Below are positions 16,910-25,664 of a DNA stretch of 33,230 bases, one piece after another. The first letter of the stretch is position 1; every line of letters begins with the position of its first letter. The DNA is from Planctomycetota bacterium (GTDB lineage: Bacteria > Planctomycetota > UBA11346). The stretch spans positions 1 through 33,230 of the forward strand of contig REDP01000163.1 of NCBI GenBank assembly GCA_007693455.1. Reading direction: 5' to 3'. The translations under genes and the position numbers were made by a program. The notes under the pieces were generated by a model. The model did not search any database, was not told the origin of the DNA, and was given only the letters and a program-made list of their open reading frames with translations.

Positions 16910-18001
16910 ATGTCCGCAGCCTTTGCCCTGGGTATCGCTACCCGTAGTCTCAATCTCGCATCACCGGAATCTGTCGATCAGGAAAGCCCTGTGCTTGCGG
17001 TGTATTACCCCCAGGTTTTCCATGAACGCGAGCAGGCATCCCTTGCGGCTATCCGTCAGGCCCTGTCGCTACCGACAGGCAATCTCAGTCGCGAGCTGAG
17101 CGGCGAAGACCTGCAGGCCATTGCTTCCGCCCTGGAGGCCCATCACACCCCCGATCATGCCAAGGGAGTGGCCTTATCCCTGCGCGTGGTGGAAGGAGCG
17201 GCCCTGGCCAATGCAACGCGGATGCCCCTGCAGGCGCCTCAAGTGCCCGTGTTGATGGTTATTGATGACCTGGATCAGGCGCCACAGGATGCCTGTGATG
17301 TGTACCTACGCCTGCACCTTTTGTCGCATCGGGCCATCCAGCCCCATGGCTGCAGTCTCCAAGGGGCCTTTGGCTTGTTAAGTAATGTGGCCTGGACCAG
17401 TCATGGACCCTACCTCGCCAGCCAGGTAGACTGCTTGCGGGCACAGTGGCGCGCCAGGGGAGAAGTGCTTCAGGTCAGTAGCGTGGATAAGTTTCCACGT
17501 ATGACGGATTTTGTGGTGCCGAGTGGAGTGCGTATTGCGGATGCTGACCGTGTGCGTTTGGGCGCTCATTTGGCCAGTGGTACCACGGTGATGCATGAAG
17601 GTTTTGTGAACTTCAATGCGGGCACCTTGGGGGCCAGTATGGTAGAGGGCCGTATTAGTGCCGGTGTTGTCGTGGATGACGGCTCCGACATCGGTGGTGG
17701 CGCCTCGATTATGGGAACCCTATCGGGTGGTGGCCAGGAGGTCATTCGCGTGGGTAAGGGCTGTTTGTTGGGTGCCAACGCGGGCTTGGGCATTAGCCTT
17801 GGTGACGGTTGCACGGTTGAGGCAGGCACCTACATCACTGCTGGCGCCAAGGTTCGCTGCCCCGATGGCAGTCTGGTGAAGGCATCGACACTGAGTGGCC
17901 GGGACGGGTGTTTATTCCGTCGCAATAGCATGGATGGGGCGCTGGAAGTGATTTTTAAGGCCAATGCCACAGAGCTGAATCAGGAATTACATGCAAATTA
18001 G
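16910..18001 (+). CDS. dapD: 2,3,4,5-tetrahydropyridine-2,6-dicarboxylate N-succinyltransferase
   Basis: The 363-residue enzyme succinylates tetrahydrodipicolinate in the succinylase branch of lysine/meso-diaminopimelate synthesis. The left-handed beta-helix (about 205-315) carries the highly conserved [39 protein letters not shown] and [15 protein letters not shown] segments. These closely match the longer DapD type known from actinobacteria and pseudomonads, rather than the short E. coli type. An N-terminal alpha/beta domain (1-200) precedes it. Start ATG 16910 has GGAGG 7 nt upstream, so an in-frame GTG at 16877 is rejected. The product feeds peptidoglycan cross-links. Confidence 0.94.
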   Translation: MSAAFALGIATRSLNLASPESVDQESPVLAVYYPQVFHEREQASLAAIRQALSLPTGNLSRELSGEDLQAIASALEAHHTPDHAKGVALSLRVVEGAALANATRMPLQAPQVPVLMVIDDLDQAPQDACDVYLRLHLLSHRAIQPHGCSLQGAFGLLSNVAWTSHGPYLASQVDCLRAQWRARGEVLQVSSVDKFPRMTDFVVPSGVRIADADRVRLGAHLASGTTVMHEGFVNFNAGTLGASMVEGRISAGVVVDDGSDIGGGASIMGTLSGGGQEVIRVGKGCLLGANAGLGISLGDGCTVEAGTYITAGAKVRCPDGSLVKASTLSGRDGCLFRRNSMDGALEVIFKANATELNQELHAN

Positions 18002-18121
18002 CGCTCCTGGGCGGCGGTGAGGGGACCTGGTGTCGTATGCCGCATATGGTTTCGCACCCTAGCTCACGTGCTCCAGGCATAGGGTAATTCATGTGTGGCA
18101 CAGATTCATAAAGGAGTATCA

Positions 18122-18490
18122 ATGGCCATGGAAATGTTTGGATATCGCCAATGCGGCACCTGCCGCAAGGCCCAGCAGTGGTTGCGCGAACATGGTCATG
18201 AAATAGCAATGAAGCCCATTCGTGACACTCCTCCCACGGTCTCGCAATTGCGCAGTATGCTCGAGTATCTCGGCGGTAATCGCAAGCGCCTGATAAATAC
18301 CAGTTCCAAAGACTATCGTGAAAGTGGCCTGAAGGATCGCCTGTCAGATCTCAGCGATGACGCCCTGATGCGCGAACTGCGCAGTAATGGTAATCTCATT
18401 AAACGGCCTTTTCTGCTGTGTGATGGTGGTGGCACTACGGGCTTTAAGGAAGACGAATGGCGGGAACTTCTCGGCCCCTTGCCCTCCTAG
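18122..18490 (+). CDS. ArsC/Spx-family thioredoxin-fold protein
   Basis: The 122-residue protein has the ArsC/Spx fold: N-terminal FGYRQCGTCRKAQQWL with a CxxC (Cys11, Cys14), DTPPTVSQLRSML, and the family hallmark NLIKRPFLL (91-99). The family includes glutaredoxin-dependent arsenate reductases, Spx-type regulators and YffB-like proteins. The CxxC and absence of arsenic genes nearby favour a YffB/Spx-like role over a dedicated arsenate reductase, but the function is open. The start at 18122 follows AAAGGAG with good spacing. Confidence 0.88.
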   Translation: MAMEMFGYRQCGTCRKAQQWLREHGHEIAMKPIRDTPPTVSQLRSMLEYLGGNRKRLINTSSKDYRESGLKDRLSDLSDDALMRELRSNGNLIKRPFLLCDGGGTTGFKEDEWRELLGPLPS

Positions 18491-18512
18491 ATTTTCTATC
18501 GCGGGATTGCTC

Positions 18513-18633
18513 ACGGGACCGCCGATCTCCTGATCGGTCAGCAAAAACGACCTGAATAGGGCGCTTTTTGCGCTCAAGGCATGCACGGCGAAGCGGGAAT
18601 TCCTTACCCAAGGTGAGCTTTGAGCTGCCCTGG
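18513..18633 (+). repeat. Interspersed structured repeat, copy 3 (lacks left arm, flanked by duplication)
   Basis: It contains the ccgatc-tcct-gatcgg hairpin, the gcaaaaa...tttttgc hairpin, the cggcgaagcggg hairpin and the right terminal arm gctttgagctgccctgg, but no left terminal arm. It is flanked by the direct repeat gggattgctc (18503-18512 and 18632-18641); the second copy overlaps the last bases of the element. The duplication surrounds the shortened form, so the shortened form itself appears to have inserted. It lies between the ArsC/Spx-like and DoxX genes. Confidence 0.9.
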
Positions 18634-18769
18634 GATTGCTCGTTTGCGTTGGTTGCATGCCGTCATTGCTGCGCCATACTGTGATTGGTTGGGATCGGGC
18701 AGTATGCAGGGCGCTCCCTTTCCTGATACGCTTTGCATCGCTCTGGGCAGTAGGGACAAGGAGTCTTTT

Positions 18770-19195
18770 ATGATTCGCAGCATGCTTACTCGCTCGTGGA
18801 TGCTGGGTTCACTGATGCACTCGGGACTGCCTCAGCAGATAGCAATGCTGCTGATGCGGGTGTGGTTTGGTGGCGCAATGTTTTTGGCGCATGGCTGGTC
18901 GAAGATTGGACGCAATCCCAGTGAGTTTCACGACCCCCTGGGTATTGGCCTAGAGTTAAGTTTATACTTGGTTATTTTTGCAGAGGTCTTTTGCGCCCTG
19001 CTTATTGTTGTGGGTTTGGCAACGCGTCTGGCGACCATCCCCCTGATGATTACCATGGCGGTAGCGGGCCTTCTGGTCCATCCCGTGCACACTGGAGCCA
19101 TGTCCTATTTTACCGCCTATCTGGTGCTATTGATTCTTGGTCCAGGAAAATGCTCCCTCGACTATCTCGTCTGGCGTAGCCCGGCGCAAAACTAG
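18770..19195 (+). CDS. DoxX-family membrane protein
   Basis: The 141-residue protein has four predicted transmembrane helices and the DoxX signatures LLMRVWFGGAMFLAHGWSKI, an LVIFAEVFCALLIVVGLATR helix and MAVAGLLVHP. DoxX-like proteins are integral membrane subunits linked to redox and thiol stress, for example with thiosulfate:quinone oxidoreductases, but most are uncharacterised. ATG 18770 has AAGGAG 7 nt upstream. Longer in-frame starts reach back towards repeat copy 3 and are rejected. It is convergent with the dehydrogenase that follows. Confidence 0.9.
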   Translation: MIRSMLTRSWMLGSLMHSGLPQQIAMLLMRVWFGGAMFLAHGWSKIGRNPSEFHDPLGIGLELSLYLVIFAEVFCALLIVVGLATRLATIPLMITMAVAGLLVHPVHTGAMSYFTAYLVLLILGPGKCSLDYLVWRSPAQN

Positions 19196-19234
19196 AAAGC
19201 GGCTTATTTCCAGACATGGGCAGGGCGCAGTGGA

Positions 19235-20092
19235 CTAGGATCGGTTGCTTGGGTCTGCCGCCCGCAGCATGGCGGCAAAGTCAAGATCACCATCACCTGC
19301 AGCCAGGCGCTGGGCATAACTCTGGCACAAGCGATGGGTTTGGGGGAGTTCGCGATCCACATCGCGGGCCAGGCGCAGAGCCAAATCCAGATCCTTATGA
19401 AGATGCTTAATGGAGAATTGTGGACTCCAATCGTGGGAGGCCATCTTATCCCGCTTCAGATCAACCAGGCCAGAGCGAGCGACATTACGATCGAGGACGG
19501 CCCAATAATCCTCATCGCTAATGCCTGCAGCTCGGGCAAGACTCAGTGATTCGGCCATGGCTTGATAGGTTGCGGCAATAGTGAGGTTCATTGCCAGCTT
19601 AATCGCGGCTGCCTTGCCAACGCTTCCCAGTGGTATGCGCGCGTTGCTTATGGCGCTGTATGCCGCTTCCACTTGGGCAAAGCAGGAATCGTCATCGCCA
19701 ATAAAAAAGACGGTTTGCCGCTGTTCGGCGGCAGGCTTACTGCCGGTAAAAGGCATATCAAGATAGCGATGGCCGGCCGAACGCACGCGCTGGGCAAGAT
19801 CCTTGGTTTCATCCACGCCAATGGTCGCGTGTTGAGCGATGATCGTGTGTGCGTTGAGGTGGGGCAGTATGGCATCGATAATCTGCCTGGTAACCGGGCC
19901 GTCAGCAAGGACCAAGGCAATCAGGTCAGCATCGCGCACGGCCTCGGCAAGATCCTCGCACCAGCCAGGGCTCTCTGCTTTGGGACTGCGATTCCAGCTG
20001 CGGATGGGGTAGCTATCCTGATGCCAATTGCGGGCCCATATGGAGCCAATAATGCCCAGTCCAAGTACGGCAATACGGGGGTAGTCGCTCAT
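19235..20092 (-). CDS. NAD(P)-dependent beta-hydroxyacid dehydrogenase family protein
   Basis: The 285-residue protein has the two-domain fold of the 3-hydroxyisobutyrate / glyoxylate-succinic semialdehyde reductase family. It shows an N-terminal Rossmann motif GLGIIGSIWARN (11-22) and a substrate-loop MPFTGSKPAAEQ, a family position usually occupied by a P-V-S/T-G-S/G motif. The catalytic lysine region is GSVGKAAAIKLAMN. The substrate cannot be assigned. AGAGGA lies about 10 nt upstream of the ATG. It is divergent from the SNF2 gene, with repeat copy 4 in the gap. Confidence 0.88.
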   Translation of the reverse strand: MSDYPRIAVLGLGIIGSIWARNWHQDSYPIRSWNRSPKAESPGWCEDLAEAVRDADLIALVLADGPVTRQIIDAILPHLNAHTIIAQHATIGVDETKDLAQRVRSAGHRYLDMPFTGSKPAAEQRQTVFFIGDDDSCFAQVEAAYSAISNARIPLGSVGKAAAIKLAMNLTIAATYQAMAESLSLARAAGISDEDYWAVLDRNVARSGLVDLKRDKMASHDWSPQFSIKHLHKDLDLALRLARDVDRELPQTHRLCQSYAQRLAAGDGDLDFAAMLRAADPSNRS

Positions 20093-20222
20093 GGCTGTAA
20101 TCCTCTATTGGCAACGGGGGGAGGTCTCTGGCGACCTGTGTTGCGCGGCATTGGTTTGTATGTGCTGACTGTGAGCCTTGGCCACCTTGGTCTTCTTACA
20201 AGGGCTTATTCCGGGCCTTGTA

Positions 20223-20358
20223 CAGGGCGGCTCAAAGCCTGCCCTCGGGATCGCCTGATCGGTCTGCAAGAATGACCTGAATAGGACGCTTTTTGTGTTC
20301 AATGCATCCACCGCGAAGCGGAGATTTCTTATCCAAGGTGCACTTTGCGCCGCCCTGC
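20223..20358 (+). repeat. Interspersed structured repeat, copy 4 (9-bp flanking duplication)
   Basis: The element runs from cagggcggctcaaagcc to gcgccgccctgc with matching terminal inverted repeats. It is flanked on both sides by ggccttgta (20214-20222 and 20359-20367), a clean 9-bp direct duplication. The first internal hairpin has lost about six bases relative to copies 3, 5 and 7. The gcaagaa...tttttgt and ccgcgaagcgg hairpins remain. It lies in the gap between the divergent dehydrogenase and SNF2 genes. Confidence 0.9.
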
Positions 20359-20367
20359 GGCCTTGTA

Positions 20368-20701
20368 AAGGCCAGGATGCTCAAACGTACTCTTTCTATG
20401 GTGCGTATAATGGTTCTGGAGCCTCTCAGCGGTTGCGGATAGGAAACATTACGACCAGGCCGAGTGGGAGGAGGAGCGGGATTGTACGTCTCTTGAGGCA
20501 GTGGAGAAAAAGTGTTGTTGCGGTGGCGATGCCAGTGCTATACTGCCAAGACATTGGTCATTGTGGCTCCCTCATGGAGGCGCAGTGGTGCTTTCTGAAA
20601 ATAAAGAATTCGGACGGTGACTGATACGGTGCGTGGCCGTTGGTAAGCGCCGAAATGGTAGTGGAAGTGGCCCCCTAGGCCCATGTGGGAGTGGAATATC
20701 C
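20368..20701 (+). other. Long non-coding leader before the SNF2 gene
   Basis: No gene was recognised in this stretch. It contains a TATAAT at 20406-20411 without an obvious -35, and a ttgttg (20515-20520) / tatact (20539-20544) pair with 18-bp spacing. Either could be a sigma-70-like promoter for the SNF2 gene. If that gene starts at the upstream GTG 20633, the last 69 bases are coding. Confidence 0.35.
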
Positions 20702-23389
20702 GTGAGTAAATCAGGAGCGGCAGCGAGTAGGTCCTCGGCAGCAGGCAAGGCCGGAACGACGCGAATTGCCAAAGGTGAAGGTCAAATTGTCCTAACGCTG
20801 GGGAATGTGCTGCCAGGATGTCGGCGTACGCGCACATTGAAGGTGCAGGGCGCGGTTGGTATTAAGGAAGAGCCTCTCTACGAGCTTGATAGCATCCAGC
20901 GCGCCATCAATCAGGTGCGCGGCGTGCATCCACCACCGATTATGGTGATTGATGGGCAACAGTTTCCCTTGGTGATCGAGGGGTCTCCCCGGTCGCCGCG
21001 CCTAATGATGGAAGACTGTGGCGAACACATGCGTCTCTATCTTGAGGTGAGTGGTGCTGCAGTGCAAAATGTATGGGCCTTGCCTGGGCCGCATATCGTC
21101 TTCCGTGGGCGTATCATTCCCCTGGAGTGGACTGGGCCCGCAGAAGATTTAGACCCCTTAATGACTGGCTCCATCAAAGTCGCCAAGCGGCTTTTGGTGC
21201 GTTCGCCCTGGCGGTCTCTCCTGGCCCATGCGGGGCAAGTGCCACCGCAGGCGGAAAAGGCCAAGGCCGTGCGCGGTCGTCCCTCTCCGATTCTTGAGAT
21301 GTGGGAAGTGGATTCACGCCTCTGTGGTCGAGTGCGCTTTAAGTATCACGAAGATCTCCCCGAAATTGATCCCCTTGAGCGTATCGGTTTGATCGTTGCT
21401 GAAGGTAAAGACGGTCAGATCTATAAGTGTGAGCGGGATCGCGATCAGGAGTTTAATCGCTCCAACGAGTTTATTAAACGCGGCGCTTTGGTGCAGCGTC
21501 GTGGCGCTTTTGGCTTTGTCGCTGATGGTGATGCCGCAGATCGCTTCCTGGCGCAAGTCATCCCCAATCTGCAAGGCTGGGATGTACGCGGACGCGATTC
21601 TTTGCATCGAGGTCGTCCGCCCAAGGATATTACCATCCATACCAGCGTGAATGCTGACAAAGAGCATCTTGCCCTGGGTATAAGTGCCGAGGTTGAGGGG
21701 CGCGAAGTTTCCATTAAAGAATTACTGGCCAGTGCAAGTCGCGGGCAGAACGTGATTATCTTTAAAGATGGTATGCGTGCCCGCATTAACGACGAATGGC
21801 TGGCGCGCTACCGTACCCTGGTTGAATTCGGTGGCGTGGAGAAATCCACTGGCAATAAGGTGAAGGTCAAGCGCCATGCCGCGGCGTTGGCCGTGGGCCT
21901 TGCCGAAAGTGGCGGGACCATGGAACTCGATGAGGCGACCATGGACTTAGCCCAGCTGGCTAAGGGTGGAGCTAAAATCCCCTCGGTTCCCATCCCCGAT
22001 GGCATCAATGCAACCCTGCGTGAATATCAGCACGAGGGATTCAATTGGATGGTATTCCTCTCCGATCGTGGTCTAGGTGGTGTCTTGGCTGATGATATGG
22101 GGCTCGGCAAAACCGTGCAAAGCTTGGCGTTTATCCGTCATCGTATTTTAGAAGATCCGGGTATTCAATTGGTGGTGGCGCCTCGCTCGGTGGTGGATAA
22201 CTGGGCCGAAGAGTGTCAAAAGTTTGTGGCAGATATCCCTGTCTATATCCATCTTGGCCTGGACCGAACCAAAAAACTTGAGGAATTGCCACGAGATGGC
22301 ATTCTACTCACCAGTTATAATATTTTGCAGCGAGATATTGCTCTATTAAAGCAGTTGCAGTATTCCACCATTATTCTTGATGAAGCGCATATCATCCGCA
22401 ATCCCGAGGCAAAGACAACGCGTGCGGCCCTCAATTTGGTGAAGAACTCACGGCGACGTATGTGTCTTTCGGGAACCCCGGTGCAAAACTGCGCCGAAGA
22501 CCTGTGGCCGATCTTCCATTTCCTTATGCCCTATTTCTTGGGTCGCCGCAAGGTCCTGAAAGAAACCCTTCAGGATGACAAAAAAGCCATCGAACGTTTG
22601 CGTTCACGAGTGGCACCCTTTGTTCTGCGCCGCATCAAGAAGGAAGTGGCCACCGAATTGCCACCCAAAACCGAAATTCTCCTGCATGCTCGTATGAGTG
22701 ATGAGCAGTATGTTTTCTACCGCGATCTTTTGGAAAAAGAGCGCGTGGGGGTGATGGATTTGCTGGGAAGCAGGGGGCTTGAGCGTTCTCGCGTGAGCAT
22801 TCTGGCCGCTATTACTCGCCTACGGCAGGCTGCCTGTCATCCTGCGCTTGTCGGCGGGGATCATGTGCCCTCGGCAAAGATTGATCTCTTCTTGGACTTG
22901 GTGGACGAACTGATTGCCGAAGGGCATCGTGCCTTGGTGTTCTCATCGTTTACCAAGTACCTCGCCTTGGTGCAGGAAGCCATGCAGGAGCGCGGGTATA
23001 CCTATCAGTACCTTGACGGCCGCACCCGTGATCGTGGTGCCCGCGTGCGTGCTTTCCAAGAAGGCGATGACCCACTCTTTTTGATCTCTCTTAAGGCTGG
23101 CGGCGTGGGCTTAAATCTTACCGCAGCAGACTACGTGATCATACTTGACCCATGGTGGAACCCAGCAGCCGAGGACCAAGCGGCTGACCGCGCTTACCGC
23201 ATCGGTCAAGACAAGCCAGTGATGGTCTATCGTATCGTGACCACAGATTCCATTGAGGAGCGCGTGCTGCGTCTCCAAGATGAAAAGCGGCGCTTGGTTG
23301 GCGACCTAGCTCTTGAAGGTTTGGCACGGGCTTTGGAGGCCGGCGATGTAGAGAAGCTTTTCGAAATCGCCGCCCATGCAGGAGCCTAG
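20702..23389 (+). CDS. SNF2-family helicase-like ATPase (HepA/Rad54-like)
   Basis: From GTG 20702 the protein has 895 residues; GTG 20633 would give 918. The first half (to about 440) is a long uncharacterised region of the kind found in bacterial SNF2 proteins. The ATPase core follows: DDMGLGKT (P-loop), ILDEAHIIRN (DEAH), LSGTPVQN (motif III), then SLKAGGVGLNLTAADYVI and DPWWNPAAEDQAADRAYRIGQ (motifs V-VI). The family translocates on double-stranded DNA to remodel protein-DNA or RNA polymerase complexes. The 20702 start is favoured by GGAGTGGA upstream, but the Ser/Gly-rich N-terminus makes it uncertain. A hairpin terminator follows. Confidence 0.92.
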   Translation: MSKSGAAASRSSAAGKAGTTRIAKGEGQIVLTLGNVLPGCRRTRTLKVQGAVGIKEEPLYELDSIQRAINQVRGVHPPPIMVIDGQQFPLVIEGSPRSPRLMMEDCGEHMRLYLEVSGAAVQNVWALPGPHIVFRGRIIPLEWTGPAEDLDPLMTGSIKVAKRLLVRSPWRSLLAHAGQVPPQAEKAKAVRGRPSPILEMWEVDSRLCGRVRFKYHEDLPEIDPLERIGLIVAEGKDGQIYKCERDRDQEFNRSNEFIKRGALVQRRGAFGFVADGDAADRFLAQVIPNLQGWDVRGRDSLHRGRPPKDITIHTSVNADKEHLALGISAEVEGREVSIKELLASASRGQNVIIFKDGMRARINDEWLARYRTLVEFGGVEKSTGNKVKVKRHAAALAVGLAESGGTMELDEATMDLAQLAKGGAKIPSVPIPDGINATLREYQHEGFNWMVFLSDRGLGGVLADDMGLGKTVQSLAFIRHRILEDPGIQLVVAPRSVVDNWAEECQKFVADIPVYIHLGLDRTKKLEELPRDGILLTSYNILQRDIALLKQLQYSTIILDEAHIIRNPEAKTTRAALNLVKNSRRRMCLSGTPVQNCAEDLWPIFHFLMPYFLGRRKVLKETLQDDKKAIERLRSRVAPFVLRRIKKEVATELPPKTEILLHARMSDEQYVFYRDLLEKERVGVMDLLGSRGLERSRVSILAAITRLRQAACHPALVGGDHVPSAKIDLFLDLVDELIAEGHRALVFSSFTKYLALVQEAMQERGYTYQYLDGRTRDRGARVRAFQEGDDPLFLISLKAGGVGLNLTAADYVIILDPWWNPAAEDQAADRAYRIGQDKPVMVYRIVTTDSIEERVLRLQDEKRRLVGDLALEGLARALEAGDVEKLFEIAAHAGA

Positions 23390-23404
23390 TCTCCCTCGCG
23401 TATG

Positions 23405-23431
23405 CCGGCTGGTGGATTTTTCACCAGCCGG
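23405..23431 (+). terminator. Terminator-like hairpin after the SNF2 gene
   Basis: A perfect 10-bp stem (ccggctggtg 23405-23414, 7-nt loop gattttt, caccagccgg 23422-23431) starts 16 bp after the SNF2 stop. There is no T tract downstream, so it may be a Rho-independent-like terminator of weak type or an mRNA 3' end stabiliser. Confidence 0.6.
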
Positions 23432-23483
23432 TAAATCACCCTGGGAGTGACAACGCTTTCCCTTGAGCTGCGTATCATTATGT

Positions 23484-23515
23484 GGATGCATACTCGTGTG
23501 AGCAGATATGCATCC
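23484..23515. promoter_or_regulatory. 8-bp perfect inverted repeat upstream of secreted-protein gene
   Basis: ggatgcat (23484-23491) and atgcatcc (23508-23515) are perfect inverted copies separated by 16 bases, 40 bp before the start codon at 23556. Half-site centres are about 24 bp apart, somewhat more than two helical turns, which suits a dimeric regulator. A leader hairpin is equally possible. No regulator was identified. Confidence 0.4.
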
Positions 23516-23555
23516 ATTGCGTTTTGATACCTGTCTCTTTATAAGGAGGGGGAGT

Positions 23556-24329
23556 ATGCTGCGCCTGCTATCAACTATCCTGCTGTCGCTGCCGATGATG
23601 CTGTGGGCTGCCACTATCGAAATGCATGATGGCCGCGTCTTGCATGGCGTGTTGCAATCAAGTAGTGATGATGACCCTGTAGTCCTCCTGGTTGAAAAAG
23701 CTGGGATGCGTGCCTCCATGCGCCTAGCTCAAGAGGATGTGCGGGAGATTCGCCAGCACCTCGACCCACAACAAAAAGCCCTCAATCATCTGCGTCAGCA
23801 GTTTGCTGCTGCCCTGGACGACCCTGCCGCCTCTCCTGATAATCAGTGGGAGCTTGCGCAGGGCTTCGAGGAATTTCAGGCAGTAGCTGAGTTGCGAGCA
23901 GCTGCCCGAGCAGTGCTTCGCGATTGGCCCGACTTCGCCCCCGCCCGTACCCATTTGGGTTATGAACGGGTTGATGGGGAATGGCTCAATTATGCTCAAG
24001 CACGGCAGGCCCAAGGCCTAGAATGGTATGATGGGCGATGGCGTGATGCCCAAGAGGCGCAGCGTTTACGCGCAATCGCCCAGGCAGAGCGCGAAGAGCG
24101 CCGGCGCCAAGCCGATTTTCGACGCGTGCAACGCCGTTTAGCGGCGGAGGATCGCCGTCGCCGCTGGCACGACACCAGCACCCGTATTCCCGTGGTGAAT
24201 ATTGTCGGCCAGGGCAGCCACTCCTGCCCCTGGGGATCGACTCGTTATCATCATCACCGCACCACCGTACATCATCGCAGCGGTGGCTTTGTCAGCTTTG
24301 GAAGTGTCCGCCTACAGCAGGGCAGATAG
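23556..24329 (+). CDS. Small secreted protein, PVC-type, unknown function
   Basis: The 257-residue protein begins with a signal peptide (1-18, LWA-A). A small beta domain (about 19-68, TIEMHDGRVLHGVL...VREI) follows, with a pattern seen at the N-terminus of many planctomycete secreted proteins. Next is a helical region, then two related G-x-E/W-W-x-D-G-x-W-like units (HLGYERVDGEWL and GLEWYDGRWRDA). An Arg/Gln/Glu-rich charged helix (about 180-210) leads to a His/Gly-rich tail (YHHHRTTVHHRSGG) that might bind metal. ATG 23556 has AAGGAGG upstream, so an earlier in-frame start at 23508 is rejected. The function is unknown. Confidence 0.8.
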   Translation: MLRLLSTILLSLPMMLWAATIEMHDGRVLHGVLQSSSDDDPVVLLVEKAGMRASMRLAQEDVREIRQHLDPQQKALNHLRQQFAAALDDPAASPDNQWELAQGFEEFQAVAELRAAARAVLRDWPDFAPARTHLGYERVDGEWLNYAQARQAQGLEWYDGRWRDAQEAQRLRAIAQAEREERRRQADFRRVQRRLAAEDRRRRWHDTSTRIPVVNIVGQGSHSCPWGSTRYHHHRTTVHHRSGGFVSFGSVRLQQGR

Positions 24330-24358
24330 CCTGAGAGCAGATGGCTGTTCTTGCGTTG

Positions 24359-25423
24359 TTAGGCCGAGGCGATTTCTTCCCCAGTCAGAGCTTCAATGCT
24401 AATGCGTGATGCGACTTGTTCGGCAAGACTGGTAAATGCCCGTCCAGAATGGGAGTGGGGATGGGCCAGTACCACTGGCGTACCTTCGTCCCCACACTCA
24501 CGCACTGCTGGCTCCAGGGGTATGCCCCCGAGGAAGGGAAGGCCCTCGTCTTCGGCATAGCGCTGGGCCCCTCCAACGCCAAAGATGGGCGAGGATGTGC
24601 CACACTCGGGGCAGATAAACGCGCTCATATTCTCAACGATTCCCAATATTGGTATGTCAAGTTTATTGAACATGGTTACCCCGCGCTGGGCATCCAGGAG
24701 GGCAATGTTTTGCGGCGTGCTTACCACCACTGCCCCCTGTAGGGGGACGGTTTGCGCCAGAGTCATTTGAACATCCCCGGTGCCTGGGGGTAGGTCCACC
24801 AATAAATAATCAAGGTCACCCCAGGCCACATCGGTGATAAATTGGCGGATGGCGCCCATGAGCATGGGCCCACGCCAGATCATGGCGGCCTTGGGGTCGA
24901 CTAAAAATCCCATGGATATCATTCGTACACCATGGTTTTCTAGAGGGATCATTTGCTTATTGGCGACATAAGGTTCACGGGAGATGCCCATCATCATGGG
25001 GATCGAAGGCCCGTAGATATCAGCATCTAAAAGGCCCACCCGCGCACCGCTGGCGGCTAAAGCACATGCCAGATTGACGGTGACGGTGCTTTTGCCCACA
25101 CCGCCTTTGCCAGAGGCAACGGCAAAGACATGGCGCACTTTAGGTAGCACATCATCGGGCTTTTTCTTCTGCGGTACTTCGGCACTGACGGCTATTTCCA
25201 CCGCGTCCACCCCATCTACCGAAAGGGCGCGTTCGCGACATTGGTCCTCCAGTTCTTTTTTCACCGGGCAGGCAGCAGTCGTCAGTACTAAATGAAACAG
25301 CGCTGTGCTGCCCTCCATGCGTAGCTCACGGATCATGTTGAGACTTACCAAATCTTTGCCCAGATCGGGATCAATCACCTGACTCAGCTGCGCAGTAATC
25401 GCTTCAATAATGGCGTTGGACAT
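24359..25423 (-). CDS. mrp: Mrp/ApbC-type Fe-S cluster carrier ATPase
   Basis: The 354-residue protein has an N-terminal MIP18/DUF59-like domain (1-85), then the P-loop ATPase domain with SGKGGVGKST (104-113), VDLPPGTGD and the paired cysteines ICPECG (Cys271, Cys274) that bridge a 4Fe-4S cluster in the dimer. Members load Fe-S clusters onto target proteins, a likely need here for IlvD. ATG 25423 has GGGAGAG upstream. The longer in-frame start at 25621 would translate across repeat copy 5 and is rejected. The gene is divergent from the SSS symporter. Confidence 0.95.
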   Translation of the reverse strand: MSNAIIEAITAQLSQVIDPDLGKDLVSLNMIRELRMEGSTALFHLVLTTAACPVKKELEDQCRERALSVDGVDAVEIAVSAEVPQKKKPDDVLPKVRHVFAVASGKGGVGKSTVTVNLACALAASGARVGLLDADIYGPSIPMMMGISREPYVANKQMIPLENHGVRMISMGFLVDPKAAMIWRGPMLMGAIRQFITDVAWGDLDYLLVDLPPGTGDVQMTLAQTVPLQGAVVVSTPQNIALLDAQRGVTMFNKLDIPILGIVENMSAFICPECGTSSPIFGVGGAQRYAEDEGLPFLGGIPLEPAVRECGDEGTPVVLAHPHSHSGRAFTSLAEQVASRISIEALTGEEIASA

Positions 25424-25500
25424 AAGTGCTCTCCCTAGGGGGGTACGTAGGTCACTGTGATCTGTAAGCTGCCAATACAATCGCTGGCTTGCTCCCACCC

Positions 25501-25643
25501 TGGTGCGGCTCAAAGCTCGTCCCCGGGATCGCCGATCTCCTGATCGGCCAGCGAAAACGCCCTGAATAGGGCGCTTTTTGCGCCAAAAGCATGCACCGCG
25601 AAGCGGGAATTCCTTACCCAAGGTGAGCTTTGAGCCGCCCTGG
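25501..25643 (+). repeat. Interspersed structured repeat, copy 5 (full-length, flanked by duplication)
   Basis: This copy is near full length: the left arm tgcggctcaaagc pairs with gctttgagccgcc. It has the ccgatc-tcct-gatcgg hairpin, the long gcgaaaacgccct-gaat-agggcgctttttgc hairpin and the ccgcgaagcgg hairpin. A 13-bp direct repeat, gctcccaccctgg, lies at 25491-25503 and 25643-25655, overlapping the element ends by a few bases. It lies in the divergent gap between mrp and the SSS symporter, next to copy 6. Confidence 0.92.
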
Positions 25644-25664
25644 CTCCCACCCTGGAGTCAGCCG

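Noticed and set aside
18122-18490. Arsenic resistance locus
   Set aside because: No arsR, arsB/acr3 or other arsenic gene nearby; the protein fits the broader ArsC/Spx/YffB family.
18344-18658. Minus-strand ORFs across the repeats with a shared FAVHAxxAKxAxFRSF-like peptide (also near 50-322, 20105-20311, 25658-25969, 30148-30384)
   Set aside because: The shared peptide is just the translation of the repeat. The frames start and stop at unrelated places, have no ribosome binding sites and change frame between copies.
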